Assembly (NCBI RefSeq): GCF_004346845.1
Contig: NZ_SMGI01000002.1
Coordinates: 62,001 to 126,000 of the forward strand
Direction of reading: 5' to 3'
From: Winogradskyella wandonensis
GTDB lineage: Bacteria; Bacteroidota; Bacteroidia; Flavobacteriales; Flavobacteriaceae
DNA length: 64,000 nucleotides
This document shows, piece after piece, positions 26,871 to 36,073 of the stretch. The position numbers and the translations under genes are program-made. Every line of letters begins with the position of its first letter. The stretch's first letter is position 1. A model generated the notes under the pieces. It saw only the letters and a list, made by a program, of their open reading frames with translations. It was not told the DNA's origin and ran no database searches.

Positions 26871-27326
26871 ATGACTTTTAGCGAATTAAAACCAGAGATA
26901 ACAAAAATAACGACTAACGCTTCGACTACTAGTGACGAAAAGCTTTTAAACATATGCAAACTTTTAGAAACGAGTGTCGATTATTATAATTGGGTTGGAT
27001 TTTATTTTAAAAACGGAGACAAGCACGAACTAAAGCTTGGCCCATATGTTGGCGAGCCAACAGACCATACTATTATTCCTTTTGGGAAAGGGATTTGTGG
27101 ACAAGTAGCTGTAAGTAATCAAAATTTTGTTGTGCCAGATGTGAAAGCTCAGGACAACTACATAGCGTGTAGTATAACCGTTAAAGCTGAAATTGTAGTC
27201 CCAATTTTTGTAAATGGTGAAAATATTGGCCAAATAGATATTGATTCTAACACCGCTGACCCATTTACCGAAGCAGATGAGCGCTTTTTAGAGTTTGTTT
27301 GTAAAGAAGTGGCGAAGATTTTATAG
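26871..27326 (+). CDS. GAF-domain free methionine-(R)-sulfoxide reductase
   Basis: The 151-residue protein is a single GAF domain matching fRMsr (E. coli YebR-like). The motifs are FGKGICGQVA (Cys76) and NYIACSITVKAEIVVPIF (Cys100), then NGENIGQIDIDS. These align with Cys94 and the catalytic Cys118 of E. coli fRMsr (numbering recalled from the family). The third cysteine, Cys84, would fall near His66 and is absent. The enzyme reduces free methionine-R-sulfoxide with thioredoxin. A dispersed repeat separates its stop from the convergent permease gene. Confidence 0.85.
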   Translation: MTFSELKPEITKITTNASTTSDEKLLNICKLLETSVDYYNWVGFYFKNGDKHELKLGPYVGEPTDHTIIPFGKGICGQVAVSNQNFVVPDVKAQDNYIACSITVKAEIVVPIFVNGENIGQIDIDSNTADPFTEADERFLEFVCKEVAKIL

Positions 27327-27327
27327 A

Positions 27328-27360
27328 ATCCCTTCCCTTTGGGAAGGTTAGGATGGGCTT
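27328..27360. repeat. Dispersed element family C between convergent genes
   Basis: CTTCCC-TTT-GGGAAG hairpin followed by GTTAGGATGGGCTT fills the whole gap between the fRMsr stop and the permease stop. It is the same element as at 22286-22320 and could terminate both transcripts. Confidence 0.65.
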
Positions 27361-28614
27361 TTACATACCAGTTCTAATGGCTTCAACTGGATCTAGTCTA
27401 GATGCTCTACGCGCCGGAATTACACCAGATATTAAGCCGATTATTGAAGAAATTGTGAAGCCAATAAGCATATTTTTTGGCGATAAAACAAAATCGAAAT
27501 CTTCGGTAAGACCATCTGCCGCAAAGGTTCCTAGCCAAACCATTATTAAGCCTACAATTCCACCAACAACAGCTAGTATAACAGCTTCAAACAAAAACTG
27601 AAACAAAATAAATCGATTCTTAGCACCTAACGATTTTTGAATTCCAATAAGGTTTGTGCGTTCTTTTACACTTACAAACATAATATTGGCAATACCAAAA
27701 CCACCAACCAAAAGCGAGAATAAACTAATCATCCAACCAATAAAATTCATACTTCCAATAATTCCATCAATGGCATCTTTTAATCCAGAAATAACGCTAA
27801 TAAAGAACGTATCTATTTCATTAGGCTTTAAACCTCGTCGATTACGCATCATCTGAGTAACTTCTGCCTTTAACTCTGCTATATCTGCATCTGGCTTTGG
27901 TTTTATAATTACAATATTGTTTATGTTTCGGTTATTATCACCGTAACGATTTCTAACAAAATTTGCTGGAAGAAAAACGGATACATCATTACTATCGCCA
28001 AACAATCCCGAGCCTTCTTTCTTTACGACGCCAATCACCGTAAACTTTTGACCATAAAGCCGAATACGTTTTCCAATGGGTTCTAAATCTCCGAAAAGCG
28101 AATTAGCTATTTCGTCTCCAATAACTATTACTGGTTTACCTGAATTAGATTCCGCTTCGTTATAAAAACGTCCTTTAGAAAACTCCAAAGTTTGAATATC
28201 TGCAAATTGATGTGAGACCACAACCGTATTAACGTTACTAACAACCTCGGACTCATAGCGCACACTTTCTGGTCTTACAAATAATTGGTAAGCTACGTGT
28301 TCTGCTCCAGATAGATTGTCTTTTAAATAATTGTATTCGTTATAATTAACTTTATCAAATTGCTGTCGTTTCCAACGTGGCACATCGGTTGGACCAAAAG
28401 AGAATCGTGCCAAATACATAGTATTACTATCTAAAGCGCTGAGTTGAGACTTAATATTTTTGTCTAAAGAATCTACAGCCGCAAGAACAGCAATAATTGA
28501 AAAAATACCAATGGTTACGCCAAGAAGCGATAAAAATGTTCGCAACTTATTATTTCGAAGTGCATTAAAAGCAAATGAAAAACTTTCTTTTAAGAGTCTT
28601 AGATAAACAAACAT
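27361..28614 (-). CDS. MacB-like ABC transporter permease, copy 1
   Basis: The 417-residue protein has an N-terminal helix (about 18-42), a large periplasmic MacB_PCD domain, and an FtsX-type domain with three helices near the end (GFGIANIMFVSVKERTNLIG). It ends SGVIPARRASRLDPVEAIRTG, typical of the MacB/LolE superfamily. No ATPase domain is fused and no ATPase or adaptor gene is adjacent, so the partner is elsewhere. It lies 84 bases downstream of a close paralogue. Substrate unknown. Confidence 0.87.
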   Translation of the reverse strand: MFVYLRLLKESFSFAFNALRNNKLRTFLSLLGVTIGIFSIIAVLAAVDSLDKNIKSQLSALDSNTMYLARFSFGPTDVPRWKRQQFDKVNYNEYNYLKDNLSGAEHVAYQLFVRPESVRYESEVVSNVNTVVVSHQFADIQTLEFSKGRFYNEAESNSGKPVIVIGDEIANSLFGDLEPIGKRIRLYGQKFTVIGVVKKEGSGLFGDSNDVSVFLPANFVRNRYGDNNRNINNIVIIKPKPDADIAELKAEVTQMMRNRRGLKPNEIDTFFISVISGLKDAIDGIIGSMNFIGWMISLFSLLVGGFGIANIMFVSVKERTNLIGIQKSLGAKNRFILFQFLFEAVILAVVGGIVGLIMVWLGTFAADGLTEDFDFVLSPKNMLIGFTISSIIGLISGVIPARRASRLDPVEAIRTGM

Positions 28615-28698
28615 TGGTGACTAATTTAATCAGAATTTAAAGATAAAATCTCCAAACCAAAAAACTGTTACAGAAAGCCTAAAAAAAGAACTGGTATT

Positions 28699-29949
28699 TT
28701 ACATACCTGTACGAATAGCCTCTACAGGGTCTAAGCGTGATGCTCTAAGTGCTGGTAAAACGCCAGATATTAGTCCTATAACTGTGGATAACGAAAATCC
28801 AAGAAGCATATTTTTTGGTGATAATACAAATTGAAAATCACCAGCCATTCCAGAAGCGACTAACGTTAAAATCCATACTAGACCAAGACCTACTAATCCA
28901 CCAACAATAGCCAAGATGGTCGCTTCAAACAAAAACTGAAATAAAATAAATCTATTTTTTGCGCCTAGCGATTTTTGAATACCTATGAGATTGGTACGTT
29001 CTTTTACACTTACAAACATAATGTTAGCAATACCAAAACCTCCAACTAATAAAGAAAATAGGCTTATCATCCAACCAATACCGTTCATAACACCAATAAT
29101 GCTATCCACAGCTGCTACAAGACCCGATAGTTTATTTACAAAAAAGTTATCGTCCTCATCGGCTTTAAGACCTCTGTAAACTCTAAATTTTTGTTTCAAA
29201 ACACTTTCAAAAGCTGCGATATCTACACCTGCTTTTGGTTTGATTACTACAGCACCTGGAAGACCATCTGCGCCGCCATTTCTAAATTGTCTAACAAAAT
29301 TTGCTGGCACAAATGCTTTTACATCTGGTGAGTCTCCTAAACCATCTCCATATTTCCCTAAAACACCAATAACCGTAAGTTTACGACCATAAACTCTGAT
29401 TTGTTTACCGATAGGAACTTCGTCTCCAAATAAATTTTCGGCTAAGGTATACCCTAGAACAATGACTGGTGCCCCTTTTTCAGATTCTAACTCGGAATAA
29501 AAACGCCCTTGAGAAATTTTTAAGTTATCTATTGTATATATACCTTCAGAAATTGGTGTTACCTCAACATTAGTCAATGTTTCAGCCTGATACCTAATGG
29601 TTTCTCCACCACCAAAAATAACGTAGGCAGAAGCCTCGATGTCTGCAATGTTTCGTCTTACAAATTCAAAAGCGTCATGCTCTACTTGTGGAAATCGGTC
29701 ACGCTGCCAACGTGGTACTTGTGTGGGGCCAAAAGAGTATTTACTTAGGTAAATTGTATTCTTATCTAAACCTTCGAGACTATCTTTTATATTTCTATCC
29801 AAAGAATCTACGGCCGCTAAAACGGCAATGATAGAAAATATACCCACAGTTACACCCAAAAGCGATAAAAACGTACGAAGTTTATTATTCCGCAATGCAT
29901 TTAATGCAAAGTAAAAACTCTCCTTAAACAACCGTAAATAAACGAGCAT
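28699..29949 (-). CDS. MacB-like ABC transporter permease, copy 2
   Basis: It has the same domain order as the downstream copy: N-terminal helix, MacB_PCD periplasmic domain, three-helix FtsX domain. It shares an identical 53-residue block in the FtsX region, while the periplasmic domains are much more diverged. The ATG at 29949 (MLVYLRLFKESF) aligns with the start of the paralogue (MFVYLRLLKESF), so it is preferred over one 10 codons upstream; this gives 416 residues. The copies probably form a heterodimer or serve related substrates. Confidence 0.87.
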   Translation of the reverse strand: MLVYLRLFKESFYFALNALRNNKLRTFLSLLGVTVGIFSIIAVLAAVDSLDRNIKDSLEGLDKNTIYLSKYSFGPTQVPRWQRDRFPQVEHDAFEFVRRNIADIEASAYVIFGGGETIRYQAETLTNVEVTPISEGIYTIDNLKISQGRFYSELESEKGAPVIVLGYTLAENLFGDEVPIGKQIRVYGRKLTVIGVLGKYGDGLGDSPDVKAFVPANFVRQFRNGGADGLPGAVVIKPKAGVDIAAFESVLKQKFRVYRGLKADEDDNFFVNKLSGLVAAVDSIIGVMNGIGWMISLFSLLVGGFGIANIMFVSVKERTNLIGIQKSLGAKNRFILFQFLFEATILAIVGGLVGLGLVWILTLVASGMAGDFQFVLSPKNMLLGFSLSTVIGLISGVLPALRASRLDPVEAIRTGM

Positions 29950-30058
29950 TGACTTCTTAGTTTGTGTAAATATAATCATAAGACGTTGTCAACAATTTTA
30001 TGTTACAAAAAACTTAAACAAAGTCTAGTTTACGGTCTTCTTTTTTTGGAGTAATCTG

Positions 30059-30066
30059 TATTTTTG
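30059..30066 (+). promoter_or_regulatory. Putative -7 element for purH
   Basis: TATTTTTG matches TAnnTTTG and ends 29 bases before the chosen purH ATG at 30096. Confidence 0.5.
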
Positions 30067-30095
30067 TGCCTTTCATTATTTTACAATACAACAAC

Positions 30096-31625
30096 ATGAG
30101 CAACAAAACCATTTCATCGGCACTAATTTCGGTATTTAGCAAAGATGGCTTAGAGCCTATCGTAAAAAAATTAAACGACCTTGGCGTTACCATTTATTCT
30201 ACCGGAGGCACCGAGAAATTTATTAAAGATTTAGGGATTAATGTCGTTCCTGTAGAAGAGGTAACCTCATATCCTTCGATACTCGGCGGACGAGTAAAAA
30301 CGCTTCATCCAAAAGTATTTGGAGGTATATTAAATCGTCAAAGCCATGAGGGTGACGTGGCTGAATTGCAAGAATTTGATATCCCTCAAATCGATTTGGT
30401 TATTGTTGACTTATATCCGTTTGAAAAAACCGTCGCATCTGGCGCAAGCAATCAAGACATTATCGAAAAAATTGATATTGGTGGTATTTCTTTAATTAGA
30501 GCGGCTGCCAAAAATTATGCAGATGTTACTTGTGTATCTTCGGTTGATGATTATTCTGAATTTTTAGAACTTTTAAACACTAAAAACGGAGAGACCTCAG
30601 AAGAAGATAGAAAACGTTTTGCGGCAAAAGCTTTTAATGTGTCTTCACATTACGATACAGCGATTTTTAATTATTTCAATAAAAATCATGAAGAAGCTGT
30701 ACTGAAAATAAGCGAGACTAATGGAAAAGTGCTTCGATATGGAGAAAATCCTCACCAAAAAGGATTTTTCTTCGGAGATTTCGATGCTATGTTCACTAAA
30801 CTTCACGGTAAAGAATTAAGCTACAATAACCTTTTAGATGTTGATGCTGCTGTAAATCTTATTTTAGAATTTAAGGGCGAAGCACCAACATTTGCTATAT
30901 TAAAACACAACAATGCTTGTGGTTTTGCTCAACGTAATACTGTTCACCAAGCGTATGTAGATGCATTAGCTGGTGACCCAGTATCTGCATTTGGTGGCAT
31001 ACTAATTTCGAATACTGAAATTGATAAAGCTACTGCCGAAGAAATCCATAAATTATTCTGCGAGGTTGTCATTGCACCATCTTTTAGCGATGATGCTTTA
31101 GATATTTTAAAAGGCAAGAAAAATAGAATTCTTTTAGTTCTTAATGATGTAGAATTACCTAAAACTACTGTAAGAACGTGTTTAAATGGTGCATTAGTTC
31201 AAGAACGCGATAGTAAAACTGACCGTCCTGAAGATTTAAAATCTGTAACTAAGCTATCACCAAGTTTAACAGAAATTGAAGATTTAATTTTTGCTTCAAA
31301 AATCTGTAAACACACCAAATCTAACACCATTGTTTTGGCAAAAAACAAACAATTATGCGCTAGTGGCACAGGACAAACAAGTCGTGTTGACGCTTTAAAT
31401 CAAGCTATTCATAAAGCAAAATCTTTCAATTTTGATTTAGATGGTGCCGTTATGGCAAGTGATGCATTCTTTCCATTTCCAGATTGCGTAGAAATTGCAA
31501 ATAAGGCCGGGATAAAAGCTGTAATTCAGCCAGGTGGTTCAATAAAAGATGAATTAAGCATTAATTATTGTGATCAAAATAATATGGCAATGGTCTTTAC
31601 AGGAACACGCCATTTTAAGCACTAA
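30096..31625 (+). CDS. purH: Bifunctional AICAR formyltransferase/IMP cyclohydrolase PurH
   Basis: The 509-residue enzyme catalyses the last two steps of IMP synthesis. The N-terminal MGS-like IMP cyclohydrolase domain holds ISVFSKDGLEPIVKKLNDLG, IYSTGGTEKFI and GGRVKTLHPKVFGGIL. The transformylase domain holds KVLRYGENPHQKG, LKHNNACGFA, SDAFFPFPDCVE and IQPGGSIKDE. The ATG at 30096 (MSNKTISSAL) is chosen because an upstream in-frame start coincides with the -7 box. The mre/mrd/rod cluster follows on the same strand after 157 bases. Confidence 0.97.
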   Translation: MSNKTISSALISVFSKDGLEPIVKKLNDLGVTIYSTGGTEKFIKDLGINVVPVEEVTSYPSILGGRVKTLHPKVFGGILNRQSHEGDVAELQEFDIPQIDLVIVDLYPFEKTVASGASNQDIIEKIDIGGISLIRAAAKNYADVTCVSSVDDYSEFLELLNTKNGETSEEDRKRFAAKAFNVSSHYDTAIFNYFNKNHEEAVLKISETNGKVLRYGENPHQKGFFFGDFDAMFTKLHGKELSYNNLLDVDAAVNLILEFKGEAPTFAILKHNNACGFAQRNTVHQAYVDALAGDPVSAFGGILISNTEIDKATAEEIHKLFCEVVIAPSFSDDALDILKGKKNRILLVLNDVELPKTTVRTCLNGALVQERDSKTDRPEDLKSVTKLSPSLTEIEDLIFASKICKHTKSNTIVLAKNKQLCASGTGQTSRVDALNQAIHKAKSFNFDLDGAVMASDAFFPFPDCVEIANKAGIKAVIQPGGSIKDELSINYCDQNNMAMVFTGTRHFKH

Positions 31626-31782
31626 TTTGTGTTTTAATTTCATTATTATTCGATAGATAAAATTAATTCAAAAAAAACAGAGTAATAAACATCTATAATC
31701 TCGGAAATAGCGTATATTTTATTACATTTACCGTTAAGCGACATTTTAAGAGAATACACACCCCAAAATACAAGAATAACAC

Positions 31783-32811
31783 ATGGGATTTTTTGATTTC
31801 CTAACTGAAGAAATAGCCATTGATTTAGGTACAGCTAATACTTTAATTATCCATAACGACAAAGTTGTCGTCGATAGCCCATCTATTGTAGCTAGAGATA
31901 GACTCACAGGTAAAATTATTGCTGTGGGTAAAGAGGCTAATATGATGCAAGGAAAAACCCATGAGAATATTAAAACAATTAGACCGCTTAAAGATGGTGT
32001 AATTGCAGATTTTGATGCTTCTGAGCAGATGATTAATCTTTTTATTAAAAATATTCCTGCGCTTAAGAAAAAATTATTCAATCCTGCATTACGTATGGTA
32101 GTATGTATTCCTTCAGGAATTACAGAAGTAGAAATGCGAGCGGTAAAAGAATCTTGCGAGCGTGTTAACGGTAAAGAGGTATATCTTATCCACGAGCCTA
32201 TGGCGGCTGCTATTGGTATCGGCGTAGATATTATGCAACCTAAAGGTAACATGATTGTTGATATAGGTGGTGGTACAACCGAGATTGCTGTTATTGCCCT
32301 TGGTGGGATTGTCTGTGATAAATCTGTAAAGGTCGCTGGTGATGTGTTTACAAATGACATTATTTACTACATGCGTACACAGCACAATCTTTATGTTGGT
32401 GACCGTACTGCAGAAAAAATTAAAATTCAAATCGGTGCTGCAACTGAAGATTTAGATTTACCTCCAGAAGACATGAGTGTTCAAGGACGTGACTTACTTA
32501 CAGGAAAACCTAAACAAGTTCAAATTTCTTATCGCGAAATTGCAAAAGCTCTAGATAAATCAATCTTACGCATAGAGGATTCTGTAATGGAAACCCTATC
32601 GCAAACACCTCCAGAATTAGCAGCAGACATTTACAATACTGGTATATATTTAGCTGGTGGAGGATCTATGCTAAGGGGCTTGGATAAACGTTTATCGCAA
32701 AAAACTGATTTACCAGTTTACATTGCAGAAGACCCATTAAGAGCTGTTGTTCGTGGTACTGGAATCACACTTAAAAACTTAAATAAATACAAAAGCGTAT
32801 TGATTAAATAG
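31783..32811 (+). CDS. mreB: Rod shape-determining protein MreB
   Basis: The 342-residue actin-like protein assembles into membrane-bound filaments that guide lateral wall synthesis. The phosphate loops are IAIDLGTANTLI and IVDIGGGTTEIAVIALGG, and the adenosine motif is IYLAGGGSMLRGLD near the end. The N-terminal MGFFDFLTEE is a short amphipathic membrane-binding helix. mreC follows after 10 bases, so this is the head of a tightly packed operon. Confidence 0.97.
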   Translation: MGFFDFLTEEIAIDLGTANTLIIHNDKVVVDSPSIVARDRLTGKIIAVGKEANMMQGKTHENIKTIRPLKDGVIADFDASEQMINLFIKNIPALKKKLFNPALRMVVCIPSGITEVEMRAVKESCERVNGKEVYLIHEPMAAAIGIGVDIMQPKGNMIVDIGGGTTEIAVIALGGIVCDKSVKVAGDVFTNDIIYYMRTQHNLYVGDRTAEKIKIQIGAATEDLDLPPEDMSVQGRDLLTGKPKQVQISYREIAKALDKSILRIEDSVMETLSQTPPELAADIYNTGIYLAGGGSMLRGLDKRLSQKTDLPVYIAEDPLRAVVRGTGITLKNLNKYKSVLIK

Positions 32812-32821
32812 GAATTAAATA

Positions 32822-33643
32822 ATGCAACAAATTTTCAATTTTGTAATAAGAAACAAAACATCTTTATTGTTTTTATTACTTTTTGGTATTGCATTATCGA
32901 TGACCATACAGTCGCACTCCTATCACCGAAGTAAATTTATTAATTCCGCTAACAGTCTTACAGGAGGCGTATATGGCACAGTTAACAGCATAGGTCAGTA
33001 TTTTGATTTAAAAGAACAGAATTCAATATTAGTAGAAGAAAATAAACGACTTCGCGAACAGCTTTTAAATACTCCAAGCACTAATGATATTACCTCAATA
33101 GACTCAACCCTTAGAGATAAAAGATTTAGCATTATTCCTGCACAAGTCTATAAAAACAGTTATAATTTACCAAATAATTATCTAACCATAAACCGAGGCA
33201 AACGCGATAGCATAAAACAAGATTTTGGAGTAATTACTTCTAAAGGAATCGTTGGAATTATCGATAATACTTCAAATAAATTCTCGACAGTATTATCTAT
33301 ATTAAGCAAAAAGAGTCGCATTAATGCTAAGCTGAAATCCTCTAACCAAAATGGCTCTTTAACTTGGAATACAAAATCGCCTTATTTGGCTCAACTAGAA
33401 GACGTTTCTCAGTTTGCTAAACTAAATATTGGTGATACGATAGTCACTGGTGGGCAGTCGGCCATTTTCCCTAAGGGAATTGGCATTGGTACTGTACAAA
33501 ATTTCTCTACAGATGCAACAGGAGACACATATACTATTGAGGTGAAATTATTTAATGATATGACGACTTTACAGCACGTTTATATCATAAAAAATAACGA
33601 TATAGAAGAAATACAAAATCTTGAAGCCTTAAATAATGAATAA
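32822..33643 (+). CDS. mreC: Rod shape-determining protein MreC
   Basis: The 273-residue protein has one N-terminal membrane helix (about 13-28) and a coiled coil (about 55-80, EQNSILVEENKRLREQLL). A periplasmic double beta-barrel holds NRGKRDSIKQDFGVITSKGIVG and PKGIGIGTV. MreC links MreB to PBP2 and RodA in the elongasome. Its stop overlaps the mreD start by 8 bases. Confidence 0.93.
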   Translation: MQQIFNFVIRNKTSLLFLLLFGIALSMTIQSHSYHRSKFINSANSLTGGVYGTVNSIGQYFDLKEQNSILVEENKRLREQLLNTPSTNDITSIDSTLRDKRFSIIPAQVYKNSYNLPNNYLTINRGKRDSIKQDFGVITSKGIVGIIDNTSNKFSTVLSILSKKSRINAKLKSSNQNGSLTWNTKSPYLAQLEDVSQFAKLNIGDTIVTGGQSAIFPKGIGIGTVQNFSTDATGDTYTIEVKLFNDMTTLQHVYIIKNNDIEEIQNLEALNNE

Positions 33644-34139
33644 TACTTTAGCTTCAAATACCATTCGATTTTTTGTATTGCTTTTAGCCCAAGTAACAAT
33701 ATGCAGCAATATAAATTTGCTAGGCTATATAAATCCGTATATCTATATTATTTTTATTCTATTATTTCCTGTAAAGAGCAATCGTCCTCTTTTTTTACTC
33801 TGCGCTTTTAATTTAGGCTTATTAGTCGATATGTTTTTAGATTCTGGTGGTGTTCATGCCGGAGCTTCTGTTGCCTTGGCTTTTGTGCGACCGATATTCC
33901 TAAAATATGCCTTTGGCACCTTATACGACCATCAAATTTTAAAGTTTAATAAATTACAACTTAATGAATTGGTGATTTACATCTCGTTTATGACCTTGTT
34001 TCATCATTTTATAGTTTTTAATCTAGAAATTTTTAACATTTTTCAAATACTTCTCATACTTAAAAAGACGTTAGTTTTTAGTCTATTTACAGTTGTTTTA
34101 AGCACGTTACTTATTCTGTTATTTAAAGCCCGAAAATGA
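33636..34139 (+). CDS. mreD: Rod shape-determining protein MreD
   Basis: The 167-residue integral membrane protein has five or six helices, identified by position between mreC and mrdA and by general resemblance (NLGLLVDMFLDSGGVHAGAS near 60-79). MreD is the small membrane member of the elongasome. Both ends overlap neighbouring genes (8 and 4 bases), which shows translational coupling. Confidence 0.88.
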   Translation: MNNTLASNTIRFFVLLLAQVTICSNINLLGYINPYIYIIFILLFPVKSNRPLFLLCAFNLGLLVDMFLDSGGVHAGASVALAFVRPIFLKYAFGTLYDHQILKFNKLQLNELVIYISFMTLFHHFIVFNLEIFNIFQILLILKKTLVFSLFTVVLSTLLILLFKARK

Positions 34140-36073
34140 GAAAATTATTACTTCTAACTTTAGTTGTTTTTGTTGGTCTGGCATTTATAGCGCGGTTATA
34201 TTATCTTCAAGTTTATGACGCTTCGTCGTATAACCCGCTTGATGATAGCGCTGTTCGTAAGGTATTTACCTATCCTAAGCGTGGCTATGTTTACGATAGA
34301 AACGGAGAACTTTTAGTAGCTAACCAACCATCTTACGATGTTATGGTCATCCCACGAGAAGTTGAGCCGTTAGATACATTAGAGTTTTGTTCGTTATTAA
34401 AAATCACAAAAGAAGATTTTATAAAAACCTACACTAAAGCGAAAGCCTACTCGCCCAGATTACCCTATGTTTTTCTATCGAATTTATCTAAGGACGATTA
34501 TGCTTTTCTTCAAGAAAAAATGCGCAAATACGACGGTTTTTATATCCAAAAGCGTTCTATTAGGACTTATCGAAAGACCATAGGCGCAAATGTTTTGGGT
34601 GATATCGGAGAGGTTAATCAATCGATAATCGATAAAGATGCCTATTATGGCAAAGGTGATTTAATTGGCAAACAAGGTATCGAAAAGACTTACGAAAAAA
34701 TTTTACGTGGTGTAAAAGGTACAAAGTTTATTCAGAAAGATAGATTTAATAGAGATTTAGGTCCATTTAAAGATGGCAAGTACGATACTATAGCAAAACC
34801 TGGCAAAGACATTACTATTACAATAGACTCTAAATTACAAGAGTATGGAGAGTTGCTTATGACCAATAAGCGTGGCGGTATTATTGCTATCGAGCCAAGC
34901 AGTGGCGAAATTTTAGCAATGATTTCTGGACCAACTTATAACCCAAATTTACTAGTTGGGCGTAATCGCTCTAAAAACTTTAATAAACTGTATAATGACA
35001 GTCTAGCACAACCACTCTTTGATAGAGGCTTACAAGCCATGTATCCACCAGGTTCTCCTTTTAAAACTTTAAATGCGTTAATTGGCCTTCAAGAAGGCGT
35101 GGTTACGCCACAAGATAAATTTAGATGCAACTTAGGTTTTAAATACGGAAATCAGCGTATGGGATGTCACGTGCATCGAAGTCCAGCTGATATGAATTTA
35201 GGCATATATGAGTCCTGCAATGCCTATTTTGGGAATGTTTATCTAAAAATAATGGACAAGTACCAATCTCGTGTAGAGGCCATGGATAAGTGGAGTGCGC
35301 ATGTGAGAAGTTTTGGATTAGGTGATTATTTAAATAACGATTTATCTGTTGGGCAACCCGGAAAAATCCCAACATCTCAAACTTATAACAGAGCTTATGG
35401 CGAAGGAAAATGGTATCCTACATTTACGGTTTCTAACGCTATTGGACAGGGTGAAGTTTTAACAACACCAATACAATTAGCCAATATGGCAGCAGCTATA
35501 GGAAATCGAGGTTACTACTACACACCACATATCATTAAAGAAATTGAAGACGATACCATTCCTTCTAAATTTACAACACCAAAATACACTACAATAGATA
35601 AAAAACACTTTGAACCTGTCGTTCAAGGCATGTTCGATGTGTACAACAAAGGAACCGCTAAAATGCTTAAAGTGCCTGGAATAGAAATCTGTGGAAAAAC
35701 AGGAACAGCAGAAAATTTTGCCATAATAGATAGTGTAAAGACTCAGCTTACAGATCATTCTATATTTGTAGCATTTGCACCAAAAGACAATCCTAAAATT
35801 GCCATAGCTGTTTTTATTGAAAATGGTTATTTTGGAAGTCGTTTCGCAGGAAAAATAGCAAGCTTAATGATTGAAAAATATCTTAGAAATGAAATAACCA
35901 GAACCGACTTAGAGAATTTTGTTCTAAGATATTCTCTTGAGCACGAATATAAAAAACCTTACTCTGGAGAGCCTTTTGGCATCAACAGAGAAACAATTTT
36001 AGACCCAATATCCGAAGAAGAATTCGAGGAACTTCAACGTAAAAAACGCAGAATAGAGAGAGTCAATGATTAG
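34136..36073 (+). CDS. mrdA: Penicillin-binding protein 2 (peptidoglycan DD-transpeptidase)
   Basis: The 645-residue class B PBP has a membrane anchor (about 5-22) and a dimerisation/pedestal domain (about 45-215). The transpeptidase domain has SxxK as Ser307-Lys310 (PPGSPFK), SxN as Ser360-Asn362 (ESCNAYF) and KTG in CGKTGTAEN. It cross-links peptidoglycan during elongation with RodA, whose gene follows with an 8-base overlap. Proline replaces the common Thr in the SxxK motif; this variant is probably tolerated. Confidence 0.95.
   Translation: MRKLLLLTLVVFVGLAFIARLYYLQVYDASSYNPLDDSAVRKVFTYPKRGYVYDRNGELLVANQPSYDVMVIPREVEPLDTLEFCSLLKITKEDFIKTYTKAKAYSPRLPYVFLSNLSKDDYAFLQEKMRKYDGFYIQKRSIRTYRKTIGANVLGDIGEVNQSIIDKDAYYGKGDLIGKQGIEKTYEKILRGVKGTKFIQKDRFNRDLGPFKDGKYDTIAKPGKDITITIDSKLQEYGELLMTNKRGGIIAIEPSSGEILAMISGPTYNPNLLVGRNRSKNFNKLYNDSLAQPLFDRGLQAMYPPGSPFKTLNALIGLQEGVVTPQDKFRCNLGFKYGNQRMGCHVHRSPADMNLGIYESCNAYFGNVYLKIMDKYQSRVEAMDKWSAHVRSFGLGDYLNNDLSVGQPGKIPTSQTYNRAYGEGKWYPTFTVSNAIGQGEVLTTPIQLANMAAAIGNRGYYYTPHIIKEIEDDTIPSKFTTPKYTTIDKKHFEPVVQGMFDVYNKGTAKMLKVPGIEICGKTGTAENFAIIDSVKTQLTDHSIFVAFAPKDNPKIAIAVFIENGYFGSRFAGKIASLMIEKYLRNEITRTDLENFVLRYSLEHEYKKPYSGEPFGINRETILDPISEEEFEELQRKKRRIERVND

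Noticed and set aside
31746..32360. 204-codon minus-strand ORF
   Set aside because: It is antisense to mreB, which is unambiguous.
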